Below are positions 50,832-60,251 of a stretch of DNA of 64,000 nt, piece by piece. The stretch comes from CALGTL01 sp963579135 (GTDB lineage: Bacteria > Chloroflexota > Dehalococcoidia > Lucifugimonadales > Australimonadaceae). The notes beneath the pieces are model-generated. The model was given only the letters and a program-made list of their open reading frames with translations, was not told the origin of the DNA and did no database searches. The stretch is from positions 1 to 64,000 of the forward strand of contig CAUZFB010000007.1 in NCBI GenBank assembly GCA_963579135.1, written 5' to 3'. Position numbers and translations under genes: made by a program. Numbering within the stretch: the first letter of the stretch is position 1; the number at the start of each line of letters is the position of its first letter.

Positions 50832-51788
50832 TCAGATTCTTGAAATAACTTCTTTACCGAAGTTCTTGATCTGAGTGAGCGTGTCCTCAACAGCCCAGAC
50901 GCCAATGCGCCGGGCCCCGGCGTCACGCCAGCGGGCGATGCCTTCGCGCAGCTCACCGCCGTCACCGACGAGGTAGTGTCCCGCTGCGGGATCATAGGGC
51001 TCCCTCGTGATAGTCTCAATACGTGGGCCCATCTCACGGTGGGCACGCGGGCCATCTGAATCCACGTGAAAGAACATCGTGTTGACGGCGTTGGGGAAAG
51101 ACTCGGCGTCCTTGCTGTACTTCGGCAGTTCGTCGTTCAAGCGGCCCAGGCCATCGGCGAAGCTCTCCGGCGTACCATGCCATGCTGACGCGATCCATCC
51201 GTCAGCCAGGCGCGCGACTCGGCGCACGCCCGCTGGCGCTCCCCACGACGATAAGTAGATCGGGGGCGAAGGTTGTTGTGCCGAGTGCGGGAGCACCGAG
51301 ACGTCATCGAAGTTGTAGTAGGGGCCGTTGTGAGAGGCGTGCGCGTTCGTCAGCAGATTGCGCAGGGCGGGGACGGCGTCCTCCAGCATCTTGCGACGCT
51401 CCGCGAATGGGATGCCGAGCGCGTCGAAGTCGCTCGCCGTCGAGCCCTCGCCCACGCCGACGATCAGGCGGCCTTCGCAGAGCACATCGATGGTGGCGAA
51501 CGTCTGCGCTATGGCCACCGGATTGCGCAGCGGCAAGCCGACTACGCCTGTCGCAAGATCCATGTTGAGGGTCGCCGCGCGCTCCGCGACGGCGCCGAGG
51601 AGGATCAGGCAGTCCATCCACGGGTTGAACCACACGATGTGGTCGGTGACCCAGACGTGGGTGAAGCCGGAGCCGGCTGCCGTTTCCACGATCTCGACGA
51701 GCTGGCGCGCGGTCGCGGGCTTGCCATCGCTGCCGGGCAAAATGCGCACGGGAAGGTGGATACCGAATTCAGGAGCGATGTTGGCCAT
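50832..51788 (-). CDS. LLM-class F420-dependent oxidoreductase
   Basis: This luciferase-like enzyme has 318 residues: EFGIHLPVR, GFTHVWVTDHIVW, NMDLATGVVGLPLRNPVAIAQTFATIDVLCEGRLIVGVGEG (residues about 75-115), DFDALGIPFAERRKMLED and PPIYLSSWGA. Its closest in-window relative is the gene at 1648-2463, which shares GLPLRNPV and DFDALGIPF-type motifs. It is downstream of the HpcH-type aldolase by 42 bp and probably in the same operon. The substrate is unknown. Confidence 0.9.
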   Translation of the reverse strand: MANIAPEFGIHLPVRILPGSDGKPATARQLVEIVETAAGSGFTHVWVTDHIVWFNPWMDCLILLGAVAERAATLNMDLATGVVGLPLRNPVAIAQTFATIDVLCEGRLIVGVGEGSTASDFDALGIPFAERRKMLEDAVPALRNLLTNAHASHNGPYYNFDDVSVLPHSAQQPSPPIYLSSWGAPAGVRRVARLADGWIASAWHGTPESFADGLGRLNDELPKYSKDAESFPNAVNTMFFHVDSDGPRAHREMGPRIETITREPYDPAAGHYLVGDGGELREGIARWRDAGARRIGVWAVEDTLTQIKNFGKEVISRI

Positions 51789-51830
51789 GGTGACCTGCCT
51801 GTTGGGCTTGGCTTTACTGCGCTTGACGCG

Positions 51831-52607
51831 CTATTGGGAGTTCAGTGTCTTCTTTAGGGAAAGGAAGCCGCGAGCGCCTTCAATGATGAAGTCACGGGCA
51901 GATGCGGTCAGCATCTGAACGCCGAGCCCCATGAGGCGGTCGACCTGCGCTTCGAAGGTGTCGTTGAGCCACACGTAGCTGCTCACCCACTTGCCAGATT
52001 CGCGGGCAGAGCGAATGGCGTGGTCTGCCACCGCTTGGACTTCAGAGCGATCCGGCATCCCCATGGACTGCCAAAGGTCTTTGGGGCCGACCTGCATGAT
52101 GTCAATGCCTGGTGCTGCGAGGAGCTCCAAGATGTTGTCGACCGCGTCCTTTTCCTCGACCTGGACGGTGATTAGTGTCTCGCGGTTGGAGAACTCGGCG
52201 TATTCCTCCTCGGTGACGCCAATGCCGAAGTCGCCCGAGCGAGCGACCGCAAAGAAGGAGCGATCGCCCAATGGGTAGAAGCGCGCGGCTGCGACGACAT
52301 CCTCAACGTCATCCGGCGTATTCACGCGCGGCACATGGATACCCTGCGCGCCGGCATCCAGCGCTCGTAGAATCAGGTCAGGGTCGTTGGGCAGGCGGCA
52401 TATGGTGGTCACGTTCGCCGCCTCGGCAGCACGCAGCGAGTGCAGCAGCGACAGCTCGTCAAACACCTCGTGCTCCATGTCGAAGACGACGTAGTCGATT
52501 CCGAGGACACCCAGGAGCTCAACAGTATCAGGAGAGTTGAAGCCAAGGGCGGCGCCCAAGGCAACGCCTCCGGACTCGAGCGTTTGCTTCAATTTGTTGG
52601 TTCGCAT
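51831..52607 (-). CDS. HpcH/HpaI-family aldolase
   Basis: This 258-residue class II pyruvate-type aldolase has GVALGAALGFNSPDTVELLG, YVVFDMEHEVFDE (metal-binding acidic residue), ICRLPNDPDLILRALDAGAQGIHVPRVNT and IDIMQVGPKDL. Such enzymes cleave 4-hydroxy-2-oxoacids to pyruvate plus an aldehyde, often at the end of aromatic catabolism. The start at 52607 follows CGGAG; the open frame upstream is antisense or overlapping noise. It starts 10 bp after the stop of the FAD amine-oxidase-like gene, so the two are co-transcribed. Confidence 0.9.
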   Translation of the reverse strand: MRTNKLKQTLESGGVALGAALGFNSPDTVELLGVLGIDYVVFDMEHEVFDELSLLHSLRAAEAANVTTICRLPNDPDLILRALDAGAQGIHVPRVNTPDDVEDVVAAARFYPLGDRSFFAVARSGDFGIGVTEEEYAEFSNRETLITVQVEEKDAVDNILELLAAPGIDIMQVGPKDLWQSMGMPDRSEVQAVADHAIRSARESGKWVSSYVWLNDTFEAQVDRLMGLGVQMLTASARDFIIEGARGFLSLKKTLNSQ

Positions 52608-52617
52608 GATGGCTCCG

Positions 52618-53838
52618 CTACTCGTCCACGCCCTGACCAGCGTCGTGGAAATCGGGTGATGTAATATCGGCGAATCGCGCAGGGGCGAATGTCTCAGGGT
52701 TGAAGGTGAACGAGGGCGTTTCTCCGAACACCTGCGCGGCAATCATACGCGCAGTGATGGGTGCGAGGTGGATGCCCTTAGTGCTGTGGCCGGTGGCGAG
52801 CAACACGCCCTCAAGGCCGGGAACCGGCCCCACGATCGGGTTGCGGTCGACACTCAGGGGGCGTGAACCAGCCAACTGCTCAACCACCTCAGCGTCCGCG
52901 AGATCAGGCAACACGTCGAGAGCACGCTGAATCAACTCAAACTTGGCTTGCTCGGTGGGCTGGCGGTCGAAGTCGACACCACGGAACGCCTCGCGATCGT
53001 CGTAATCGCGGCCGCCGGTGCTACCAACGCTCCAAAGCCCGTCGAGTCTGCTGATCATATGGCCACGTACCGGCGAGCTGATGATGCATGGCAAGGGTTC
53101 GCCTGAGTAGCTGAGGAGCAGCCGTTCGCCCTTCATGGGGCTTACAGGGACGGGGAATTGAAGCCAGTCCGCGCAGGCGTCAGCCCAGGGGCCAGGCGCG
53201 AGCACGACGGTGCCACAGGAGATCGTCTCGCTCCCGCAGACGACGCCGGTAATCCTTGCGTTTTCTCTCACGAGGGACGTGACGGTGCGGGTGAGTATCT
53301 GCGCGCCGTTGAGTTCGGCGCCGCGAGCCAACGCGAGGTTCAGGCGATAGCTGTCCAACTGCGCAGACTCTGGCTCGTAGGCGGCCCCGCGGACGGCCTC
53401 GGTGAGCCTGGGTTCGATACGGCGAACGTCCTCACCCGAGATCCAATCAGCAGAAACGAGCTTACGTTGCCACTCGAGGGACGCACGAATCATGTCCTCC
53501 TCGTCTTCATCGAGCGCGAGGCGCAACGCTGGTGGACGTTGGTAGAGCACATCCATTCCGGTCAGCTCTTGGAGCTGCGGGACGAGGTCGATGAAATCCC
53601 CGTACGCCTCACGGCCCATGGCGAAGGAGTCGCCGGGCGTGAATTCAGTACCGAGGATGCTCAGTAGGCCGGTCGCATGAGCGGATGAGCCACTGCCTAT
53701 GGCGTCCTTCTCAAGCACGACGACACTCGCCCCTCGACGGGCAAGCTCATAGGCGATGGCGGCTCCGACGGCGCCCGCACCAACCACGACGACGTCCGCG
53801 GTGTTCGTGAATCCCGGCCGTTCTGGGCGGTTTGGCAA
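52618..53838 (-). CDS. FAD-dependent amine/amino-acid oxidase (DadA/ThiO-like)
   Basis: This DAO-family flavoprotein has 406 residues. The FAD motif is DVVVVGAGAVGAAIAYELARRG (G20-x-G22-x2-G25), followed by VVVLEKD. The C-terminal signature LLATGHSTKGIHLAP resembles glycine/D-amino-acid oxidases. It probably oxidises a secondary or primary amine or an amino acid to imine and H2O2. The frame begins with TTG at 53838, 3 bp after the HDO gene stop and overlapping an AAAGG, so the start is uncertain and translation may be coupled to the upstream gene. Confidence 0.9.
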   Translation of the reverse strand: MPNRPERPGFTNTADVVVVGAGAVGAAIAYELARRGASVVVLEKDAIGSGSSAHATGLLSILGTEFTPGDSFAMGREAYGDFIDLVPQLQELTGMDVLYQRPPALRLALDEDEEDMIRASLEWQRKLVSADWISGEDVRRIEPRLTEAVRGAAYEPESAQLDSYRLNLALARGAELNGAQILTRTVTSLVRENARITGVVCGSETISCGTVVLAPGPWADACADWLQFPVPVSPMKGERLLLSYSGEPLPCIISSPVRGHMISRLDGLWSVGSTGGRDYDDREAFRGVDFDRQPTEQAKFELIQRALDVLPDLADAEVVEQLAGSRPLSVDRNPIVGPVPGLEGVLLATGHSTKGIHLAPITARMIAAQVFGETPSFTFNPETFAPARFADITSPDFHDAGQGVDE

Positions 53839-53841
53839 CCT

Positions 53842-54594
53842 TTACGCTCGAACGCCAGCGGTCTCGCGCCAGTCGGCGTACAGAGGGTCGCCGTCCACGA
53901 AGGCTCGCTGAATGCCGTCGTACACCAACCAGAAGGTATCGAGAGTGACCCTGAGTGACTTGCGCACGGCGGCCTGCTCAAGGTCGCTCACGGCGTAATT
54001 CTCGATAGCGTAGGGACCAACGAGCATGTGCTCTTCATCGACGGCCATATGAATCGTCCAGTACAGGATTTCATCGGAGTCCCGGTCGAAGCCATAGTGG
54101 TCGACGAGGCCGTTGACGACCTTCTGCATCCGCCCACTTGCGGTACCTTCTAGGGCCATGCCCTGGCATGCATAGAGCTCCAGCCATGAGCGCTGGCCGA
54201 TGAGCAGCTCGCGCCAGGTGAGGAGGCCCTGGGTTTCAGGCAACGGCGGAGTCGCATCGAGCTCGGCTTGGGGAATACCGCACGCCTCACCGAATCGAAT
54301 GTAGAGGTCGCGATGGCCAGCAGTATCGGTCTGGCCGCCGACCGCCTCTTCCATGAGATTCTCCATCCACATGCGTTCGAGCTCAGAATCCTCCGGTGAA
54401 CGCGCGAACATGGCAGCGATTGGCTTGGGGAATGGCTTGGGGAAAAGCAGGTAGAACTGCTTGATGAAGCCCCGAAGCTGCTCCTTGGTGAGCTTGCCCT
54501 GTTCGATCATGTCGAAGACCGGGTGGTCCTTGCTGTGCTTAGCCGCGACCATCGCTTGCATCTCCGCGAGGAATTCCTTGGTGCTGACCGCCAT
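53842..54594 (-). CDS. Haem-oxygenase-like diiron (HDO/TenA-PqqC-like) protein
   Basis: This 250-residue all-helical protein is of the TenA/PqqC fold. Metal-ligand-like residues have the spacing of HDO oxygenases such as CADD: E149 (ALEG), then H182-x3-D186-x2-H189 (IHMAVDEEHM), plus upstream E82/E83 and H94 (NLMEEAVGG; AGHRD). This argues for a diiron redox enzyme and against thiaminase or PqqC activity. No pqq or thi gene is in the window. It is the first gene of an operon with an FAD amine oxidase, an HpcH aldolase and a luciferase-like enzyme. Substrate unknown; an amine or amino-acid derivative is a guess from its neighbour. Confidence 0.82.
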   Translation of the reverse strand: MAVSTKEFLAEMQAMVAAKHSKDHPVFDMIEQGKLTKEQLRGFIKQFYLLFPKPFPKPIAAMFARSPEDSELERMWMENLMEEAVGGQTDTAGHRDLYIRFGEACGIPQAELDATPPLPETQGLLTWRELLIGQRSWLELYACQGMALEGTASGRMQKVVNGLVDHYGFDRDSDEILYWTIHMAVDEEHMLVGPYAIENYAVSDLEQAAVRKSLRVTLDTFWLVYDGIQRAFVDGDPLYADWRETAGVRA

Positions 54595-54761
54595 CGCTGT
54601 CTCCTTGCCTGCGGCTCCTACCTATAACGGTACGAGCCTTTCATTGGGGAAGCGTAGTGGACGGCCAAGTGGTATGCAACCGCTTGTTGCCGGGGCCGCA
54701 CGAGCCCCATACCATGCCAGGGCTGACGCCAGAGCCGGTGTTACAACAGGAGGCCTGTAGC

Positions 54762-55703
54762 GTGACAGAGTTCGGAGTTTCGCTCCCCAATATAGGCATG
54801 CGCGACCCGCAGGCGGTGCGGCTTGTCGCTGAGCAAGCCGAGGCCGCAGGGCTCGATTCAGTATGGGCCGCTGATCACGTCGTATTGCCAACGGAATCGA
54901 CGTCGCCGTATCCCTACCACGTTGATGGGGAGTTCCTGATTCCTCCTGGCATGCCATTCATGGACCAATTTACGTGCCTCGCTTACGTCGCGGGCATCAC
55001 GTCGAAGGTCAAGTTGGGCACCGCCATTAACCTACTGCCGCTCCGCCACCCGCTGGCCGTCGCTAAGACCGTCGCGACGTTGGATGTGCTGTCTAGCGGC
55101 CGCGCGATCCTGGGCGTCGCGGCTGGTTGGCTCGCCGAGGAATTCGACGCTCTCGGTCTGGAGTTCAAGAACCGAGGCAGGATGCTGGACGAGGGCATCG
55201 AGGTGCTGCGGGAGATATGGACGAAGCCCAATGCTTCGTTCGATGGCGAGTTCTATAAGTTCCGGGACGTAGCTGCCTACCCGCAGCCCGCACAGCAGCC
55301 CTACCCGCCCATCTGGGTTGGCGGGCACACGAAGCCGGTGATGCGCCGCGCCGCACGGGTTGGCGACGTGTGGCTTCCGCCCTTGTTCGGAACGACGCCA
55401 GCATCGCTTGCGGCATCGTTCGAGGGCGTGCGAGACATGGCTGAGCAGGCGGGGCGCCAACGCGAGGCGGTGAATCTGGCCTTGCGCGTGCTGGTCGATC
55501 TGCGCGAGGAGCCGGACGCCACTGGGCCAGCGACACGTGGCACGGTGCTCGGGCCAGCGACCCAGGTTGCCGAGGTACTAGCGAGCTACATAGACATCGG
55601 CGTCAGCCATTTCGTGCTGCTGCCTCAGGCACGCACGCTAGGCGATGTTCAGCGGACGGTGCAGATCTTGGCAGAGGACGTGATTCCGCAGGTGAGAGGA
55701 TAG
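54762..55703 (+). CDS. LLM-class F420-dependent oxidoreductase
   Basis: This luciferase-like protein has 313 residues. It begins TEFGVSLPN and contains AAGLDSVWAADHVV, KVKLGTAINLLPLRHPLAVAKTVATLDVLSSGRAILGVAAGWL (residues about 86-128), EFDALGLEFKNRGRMLDEGIEVLREIW and PPIWVGG, a textbook F420-LLM pattern. The preferred start is GTG at 54762, which has AGGAGG upstream; the ATG at 54657 would add 35 residues unlike the family. The gene is divergent from the HDO operon and followed after 2 bp by an MBL hydrolase. Confidence 0.92.
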   Translation: MTEFGVSLPNIGMRDPQAVRLVAEQAEAAGLDSVWAADHVVLPTESTSPYPYHVDGEFLIPPGMPFMDQFTCLAYVAGITSKVKLGTAINLLPLRHPLAVAKTVATLDVLSSGRAILGVAAGWLAEEFDALGLEFKNRGRMLDEGIEVLREIWTKPNASFDGEFYKFRDVAAYPQPAQQPYPPIWVGGHTKPVMRRAARVGDVWLPPLFGTTPASLAASFEGVRDMAEQAGRQREAVNLALRVLVDLREEPDATGPATRGTVLGPATQVAEVLASYIDIGVSHFVLLPQARTLGDVQRTVQILAEDVIPQVRG

Positions 55704-55705
55704 CT

Positions 55706-56548
55706 TTGGGCTCGCAGTACGAAACAGGTGCGATTGAAGTCGCGAGCGGTGTGTACGCGTTCGTCCAAGCGGGCGGCTCCACCGACGCCGGATTCATCGT
55801 CGACCGCGATGGTGTAGTCGTCATCGATACACTGATGACAGCCTCGCTGGCGAGCCACCTGATGGCAGAGGTGCGCAGGGTGACGGACTCGCCCGTGCGT
55901 CACATCATCAACACGCACTGGCACGGCGACCATGTCTTCGGAAACGCGGTGCTCCCGCGCGTGCCGATCATCGCTCACGACACGTGCAGGGAAGACCTGC
56001 TTGCCGAGTGGGACGGCCATCGGGAGTTCTTGCGCGATCTATACCCCGCACTGTGGCCGGAGATGGAGCCACTGGAGGCCACTCCGCCTGACGTTACCTT
56101 TGAGACGAAAGCGACCCTCCACCTGGCGAGCACGTCAGTAGAGCTGCTGTTTCTGGGGCGCGCGCACACGCGAGGCGACGTGGTGGCGTACCTGCCCGAT
56201 GTGGGGGTTGCGTTCGCGGGTGATTTGGCGTTCCACAAATACATACCAAACGCGCGCGATGGGTTTCCGGCTGACTGGATCACGGCGGCGGCGAGGCTGG
56301 AAGAGCTGAGCGCAGATGTCATCGTGCCAGGCCACGGGCCTGTGGGCTCCAACGCGGAACTACACGAGATGCAGGAATGCCTGGAACTAGTCGTCGGCCA
56401 GGTGCGGCAGTCGTACGAGACGGGACTAAGCGAAGAGCAGGCACGCGCCGCACTGCGGTTGGGGCCGTTCGCCGAGTGGGGACGGCAGGAGGACCGGCTG
56501 CCTGGGGTCGTGCGACGAGCCTACATGGAGCTACGCGGCGAGTTGTAG
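55706..56548 (+). CDS. MBL-fold metallo-hydrolase
   Basis: This metallo-beta-lactamase-fold protein has 280 residues. The metal motif is NTHWHGDHVFGN (H71, H73, D75, H76). Further ligands are likely the His in RAHTRGD, the Asp in AFAGD and the His in VPGHGP. It is of the cyclase/glyoxalase-like group that hydrolyses esters or thioesters, not clearly a beta-lactamase. The frame starts with TTG, 2 bp after the stop of the luciferase-like gene, so the two are coupled. It converges with the cupin gene with only 5 bp between stops. Confidence 0.88.
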   Translation: MGSQYETGAIEVASGVYAFVQAGGSTDAGFIVDRDGVVVIDTLMTASLASHLMAEVRRVTDSPVRHIINTHWHGDHVFGNAVLPRVPIIAHDTCREDLLAEWDGHREFLRDLYPALWPEMEPLEATPPDVTFETKATLHLASTSVELLFLGRAHTRGDVVAYLPDVGVAFAGDLAFHKYIPNARDGFPADWITAAARLEELSADVIVPGHGPVGSNAELHEMQECLELVVGQVRQSYETGLSEEQARAALRLGPFAEWGRQEDRLPGVVRRAYMELRGEL

Positions 56549-56553
56549 GGGAC

Positions 56554-57123
56554 CTAGCGGTTCAGCTCGATGGGCGCAGAGCAGTCGCCGGTGGCCTCGT
56601 CGATGTGATTGAGGCGCTGGCCCCTGCCCTTCATGAGGACGATCTCCAACGCACCACGCTCCTCGGCTGCTTGCCGATGGACGTTGAACGGCTCGTTGTA
56701 CAGGTAGCCGAACTCGCCTTCCATGATGTGGTGGTCCTGGACGACCTCAAGGTCGGCATGCGTTGAATCTGTGCCGTCGTCAGCTCTGCGCCATGACATG
56801 TAGCGCTCGCTGCCCTTGATGATGCCGATGACGACCCAGCCCTCGTGGGAGTGGACCGCCGTGGCGGTGTTTGGGGCGTACTCCGCCAGCAACAGCCTAA
56901 AACGCTGGTCAGGGTCATCGAGGAGCTTTCGACCCGGCAGGCCAGAGCTTATCGCGGCAGGCTCGCCGATCGTCCAGAGGGATTTCGTGTCGTTCTCTGC
57001 GATGAAGCGCTGAACAAGGTGCCCCATGTTAAGGACCGCCTCCATGCTGTCGCCCCAGACGTCCAATGCCGCGCCGACGTCGTCGCCAAACTCTTCCAGG
57101 GTGTACAGGCCGCTGAACGCCAT
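56554..57123 (-). CDS. Single-domain cupin protein
   Basis: This 189-residue cupin has NTATAVHSHEGWVVIGIIKGSE (around residue 86-107) with the H-x-H-E metal site, then HHIMEGEFGYLYNEPFNVHRQ with a further His. It resembles thiol-dioxygenase/cysteine-dioxygenase-like cupins more than the bicupins elsewhere in the window. No substrate can be assigned. It is divergent from the amidohydrolase at 57.3 kb across 140 bp. Confidence 0.82.
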   Translation of the reverse strand: MAFSGLYTLEEFGDDVGAALDVWGDSMEAVLNMGHLVQRFIAENDTKSLWTIGEPAAISSGLPGRKLLDDPDQRFRLLLAEYAPNTATAVHSHEGWVVIGIIKGSERYMSWRRADDGTDSTHADLEVVQDHHIMEGEFGYLYNEPFNVHRQAAEERGALEIVLMKGRGQRLNHIDEATGDCSAPIELNR

Positions 57124-57263
57124 ATCGCTACATTACTCCTCAAGGATGTTGCCGTACTTGCTCTCTGGGGGATCATGTTACGAGCACTCCAAGGGTCATT
57201 CAACACAGCGTCAGCTATACTCGCCAGCGCTACTCCACACGCGAACTAGGAGCAAGGAACGCA

Positions 57264-58439
57264 ATGATCAATGGTCAAAAGGTTTTTGACGCTGACACCC
57301 ACATCCACCCGTCGATCGAGGCGCTCGGACCGTACCTGAGTGAGGGCTTCAAGCGGAAAATGCCTGAGCTTGAGCAGTACCAGGTGGGCGCGCGCTCCGA
57401 TCAGACGACGACGCCGCGCGAGGACCCCGAGCGCCATCACTACGCTCTCGGTCTCACTCCGTTCCGGCGCGTGCTCGGCTCTGCTGCGGCCCAGGAAGCC
57501 CCGCAGGACGGCCATTCACGTCTTCACTTCGGCACGTACAGCGGCGACAAACTGCCAGCGGTGGGCGTCGTCGACGATGCGTTCGACCTCCGCGTAGTGG
57601 ACATGGACGAGGAGGGTACGGACGTTCATATGATGGTTCCGGACGTGGGTATCGGCCTCTCTACGCTGGGAGATACCGACATCGAGATGGGGCTGATCGG
57701 CGCGTACCACCGGCTCGCTGACGATTTCATTGGGCGACACAAGGGCCGCTTCATGGCACTGCTCGCGGTCTCAGGCACAAACGTAGAAGAATCCGCAGCC
57801 GAGATCAAACGCTGGGGGTCCTCAGACTGGGCCGCAGGCGTTCTGCCGTTCGCGTCGCTGCACCGCCCGCTGGATCACCCGGACATGGAGCCGATCTACG
57901 CGGCCGCAGCCGAGCATGATCTGCCCATCTTGCATCACAGCATGACCTGGGTGGCGCCCTACTTCCCCGGCTACCGCGACATGGACGACAACCGCATGCT
58001 TGCACGCCTGTGCTCTCACCCATGGGGCGCGATGAAGTTCATGGGCTCGATGTTCGGCTCAGGCGTCCTGGACCGCTACCCGAACCTGCGCGTCGGTATC
58101 CTCGAGTCAGGCGTTGGTTGGCTGCCGTTCTGGCTGCGGCGTCTCGAAGAACAGATCGATTATGTTGGCTTCACAGCTGATCTTCAGAAAAAGGTCAACG
58201 AATACGTCGCGGACGGTCGCTTCTTCGCAAGTATCGAGATGACCGAGGAAGAGGACATGATCAAAATGGTCATGGACTTCGTTGGCGACAACGTTCTCAT
58301 GTACGCCTCGGACTACCCCCACGCGGAGTGTGAGTTCCCCGATTCGCCGTCGCGAGTCATGGCGTGGAAGAGCATCCCGGAGTCGTCGATGCAAAAGCTT
58401 ATGTGGGACAACGCTTCACGTTTCTTCGGGAGGAAATAG
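57264..58439 (+). CDS. Amidohydrolase_2-family metal-dependent hydrolase
   Basis: This TIM-barrel amidohydrolase has 391 residues. H13-x-H15 is in DADTHIHPS, further His in ILHHSMTW, and the Asp in YASDYPHAECEFP. A large insertion follows the metal motif (residues about 30-75). It is the intact relative of the relic at 32695-33030. Such enzymes decarboxylate or hydrolyse aromatic or cyclic carboxylates. AGGAGCAAGG precedes the ATG. A decayed MFS gene follows after 18 bp on the same strand, suggesting a former uptake-plus-hydrolysis operon. Confidence 0.9.
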   Translation: MINGQKVFDADTHIHPSIEALGPYLSEGFKRKMPELEQYQVGARSDQTTTPREDPERHHYALGLTPFRRVLGSAAAQEAPQDGHSRLHFGTYSGDKLPAVGVVDDAFDLRVVDMDEEGTDVHMMVPDVGIGLSTLGDTDIEMGLIGAYHRLADDFIGRHKGRFMALLAVSGTNVEESAAEIKRWGSSDWAAGVLPFASLHRPLDHPDMEPIYAAAAEHDLPILHHSMTWVAPYFPGYRDMDDNRMLARLCSHPWGAMKFMGSMFGSGVLDRYPNLRVGILESGVGWLPFWLRRLEEQIDYVGFTADLQKKVNEYVADGRFFASIEMTEEEDMIKMVMDFVGDNVLMYASDYPHAECEFPDSPSRVMAWKSIPESSMQKLMWDNASRFFGRK

Positions 58440-58457
58440 GAGAGGCGCGCTCACTCG

Positions 58458-59720
58458 ATGGCTACTGAGGAGAAGCGCCCCACTGCGACCGAGGCATCCG
58501 CACCGGCAAGGCCTCGTGGCTACCTGTAAGTATTCCTGTCGCTGCACCTGCCGGCGCTCGCGATCGGGCTTGGCCAGGGCATCACGACACCAGTGCTGCC
58601 GATTTTCGCGCGTGACGAGTTCGGCGTGAGCGTAGCGGTCGCAGCCAACCTGTTCGTGGCGCAGATGTTGGGCGGGCTCGTTGCCAGCCTGCCCGTCGGC
58701 TACGCCATCGATAGGTGGGGGCGGCGGCGCGTGCTGCTCGCGGGGCCGATCATTGTGGGGTGTGCGCTCTTGGCGACGGCAACGGTGCAGTCGTTCGGAG
58801 TACTCCTGCTGTACCGGTTCATCGCAGGCGTCGGCACGCAGATGTGGATGCTAAGTCGACTGACGGTCATCGCGGATGGTGGGGGCGGGTCACGGGCGCG
58901 GCAAATCACGAGCATGTTCGGCGTTCAGCGACTGGGGCTCCTGGCGGGGCCAATCATCGGTGGCGTGACGGCCGAGCTATTCGGTCTTCGGATCCCGTTC
59001 GTCCTCCACGGCATCGTCTCGTTGATGGCGGTGATTCCCAGTTTCCTAGTTGTCCAAGAGAGCAATCCGAATCCGAGAGGCCACGGTGGTAAGCAGTCCG
59101 CCAGCGACGAGCAATTCTCCTGGAAGCTTCTACTGAAGCCTCCGATACCGATCTTATACATCGCGCAAGTGTTCTCCACCATGACGCGCGGCGGTGCGAT
59201 CGGCGGCGGAACGGTGTTTCTCTTCGGAGCTTACGTCTACAACGTCGACTCGCTGGACCTTGCCTTCCTGAGCAGCGCCATGGCATTGGCGGGAATACCC
59301 TTGACGCTGTCAGCCGGGTACATCATGGATCGCTTCGGTCGCAAGGTGACGGTGGTTCCTGGCCTTGCTCTGTTCTCGCTGTCCATGGTCTGGTTCGCAG
59401 TAACGGCAGCAGCGGGCTGGGGCTACTGGGCGTTCGTCGTTGGCTTCGTGTGGATGCAGCTGATCGGGGCTGGACTCTCCGGCTCAATGCAGACGATCGG
59501 CACGGACTTCGCTCCACCTTAAGCCAGGGGCCGCTTCTTCGGTGTCGGCCGCATGGTAAGCCAAGGCGGGTTCATGGCGAACCCACTCAGCTTCTCCGCG
59601 CTGGTGGCAGTCTCCGGGTATACGGCTGCATTCGCGTTCTTGGCAGGGACAGGCCTCGCATCGGCAGCCATTCTCGGCTTCCTCATCAAGGAGTCACTGC
59701 TCCGTGAAAAGGAAAGATGA
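58458..59720 (+). pseudogene. MFS transporter with two in-frame TAA codons
   Basis: One frame from the ATG at 58458 to a TGA at 59718-59720 encodes a full MFS protein of about 420 codons, interrupted twice. TAA at 58527-58529 (codon 24) falls between RGYL and VFLSLHLPALAIGLGQG, and TAA at 59520-59522 falls between TDFAPP and ARGRFFGVGRMVSQGG. The reading frame is preserved across both stops, and typical MFS motifs surround each one (YAIDRWGRRR; YIMDRFGRK). The longest stop-free part is 58593-59522. It is most simply a recent pseudogene; read-through or sequence error cannot be excluded. Confidence 0.82.
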
Positions 59721-59777
59721 TTGCCGGTCTAGCGGGGCTCGACACGGCCCTGCACGAACCCTAGACTCCGCAGCGCT

Positions 59778-60247
<470 letters not shown>

Positions 60248-60251
<4 letters not shown>

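Noticed and set aside
53842..54594. PqqC or TenA function
   Set aside because: The fold fits, but there are no pqq or thiamine genes nearby, and the ligand spacing matches haem-oxygenase-like diiron proteins better.
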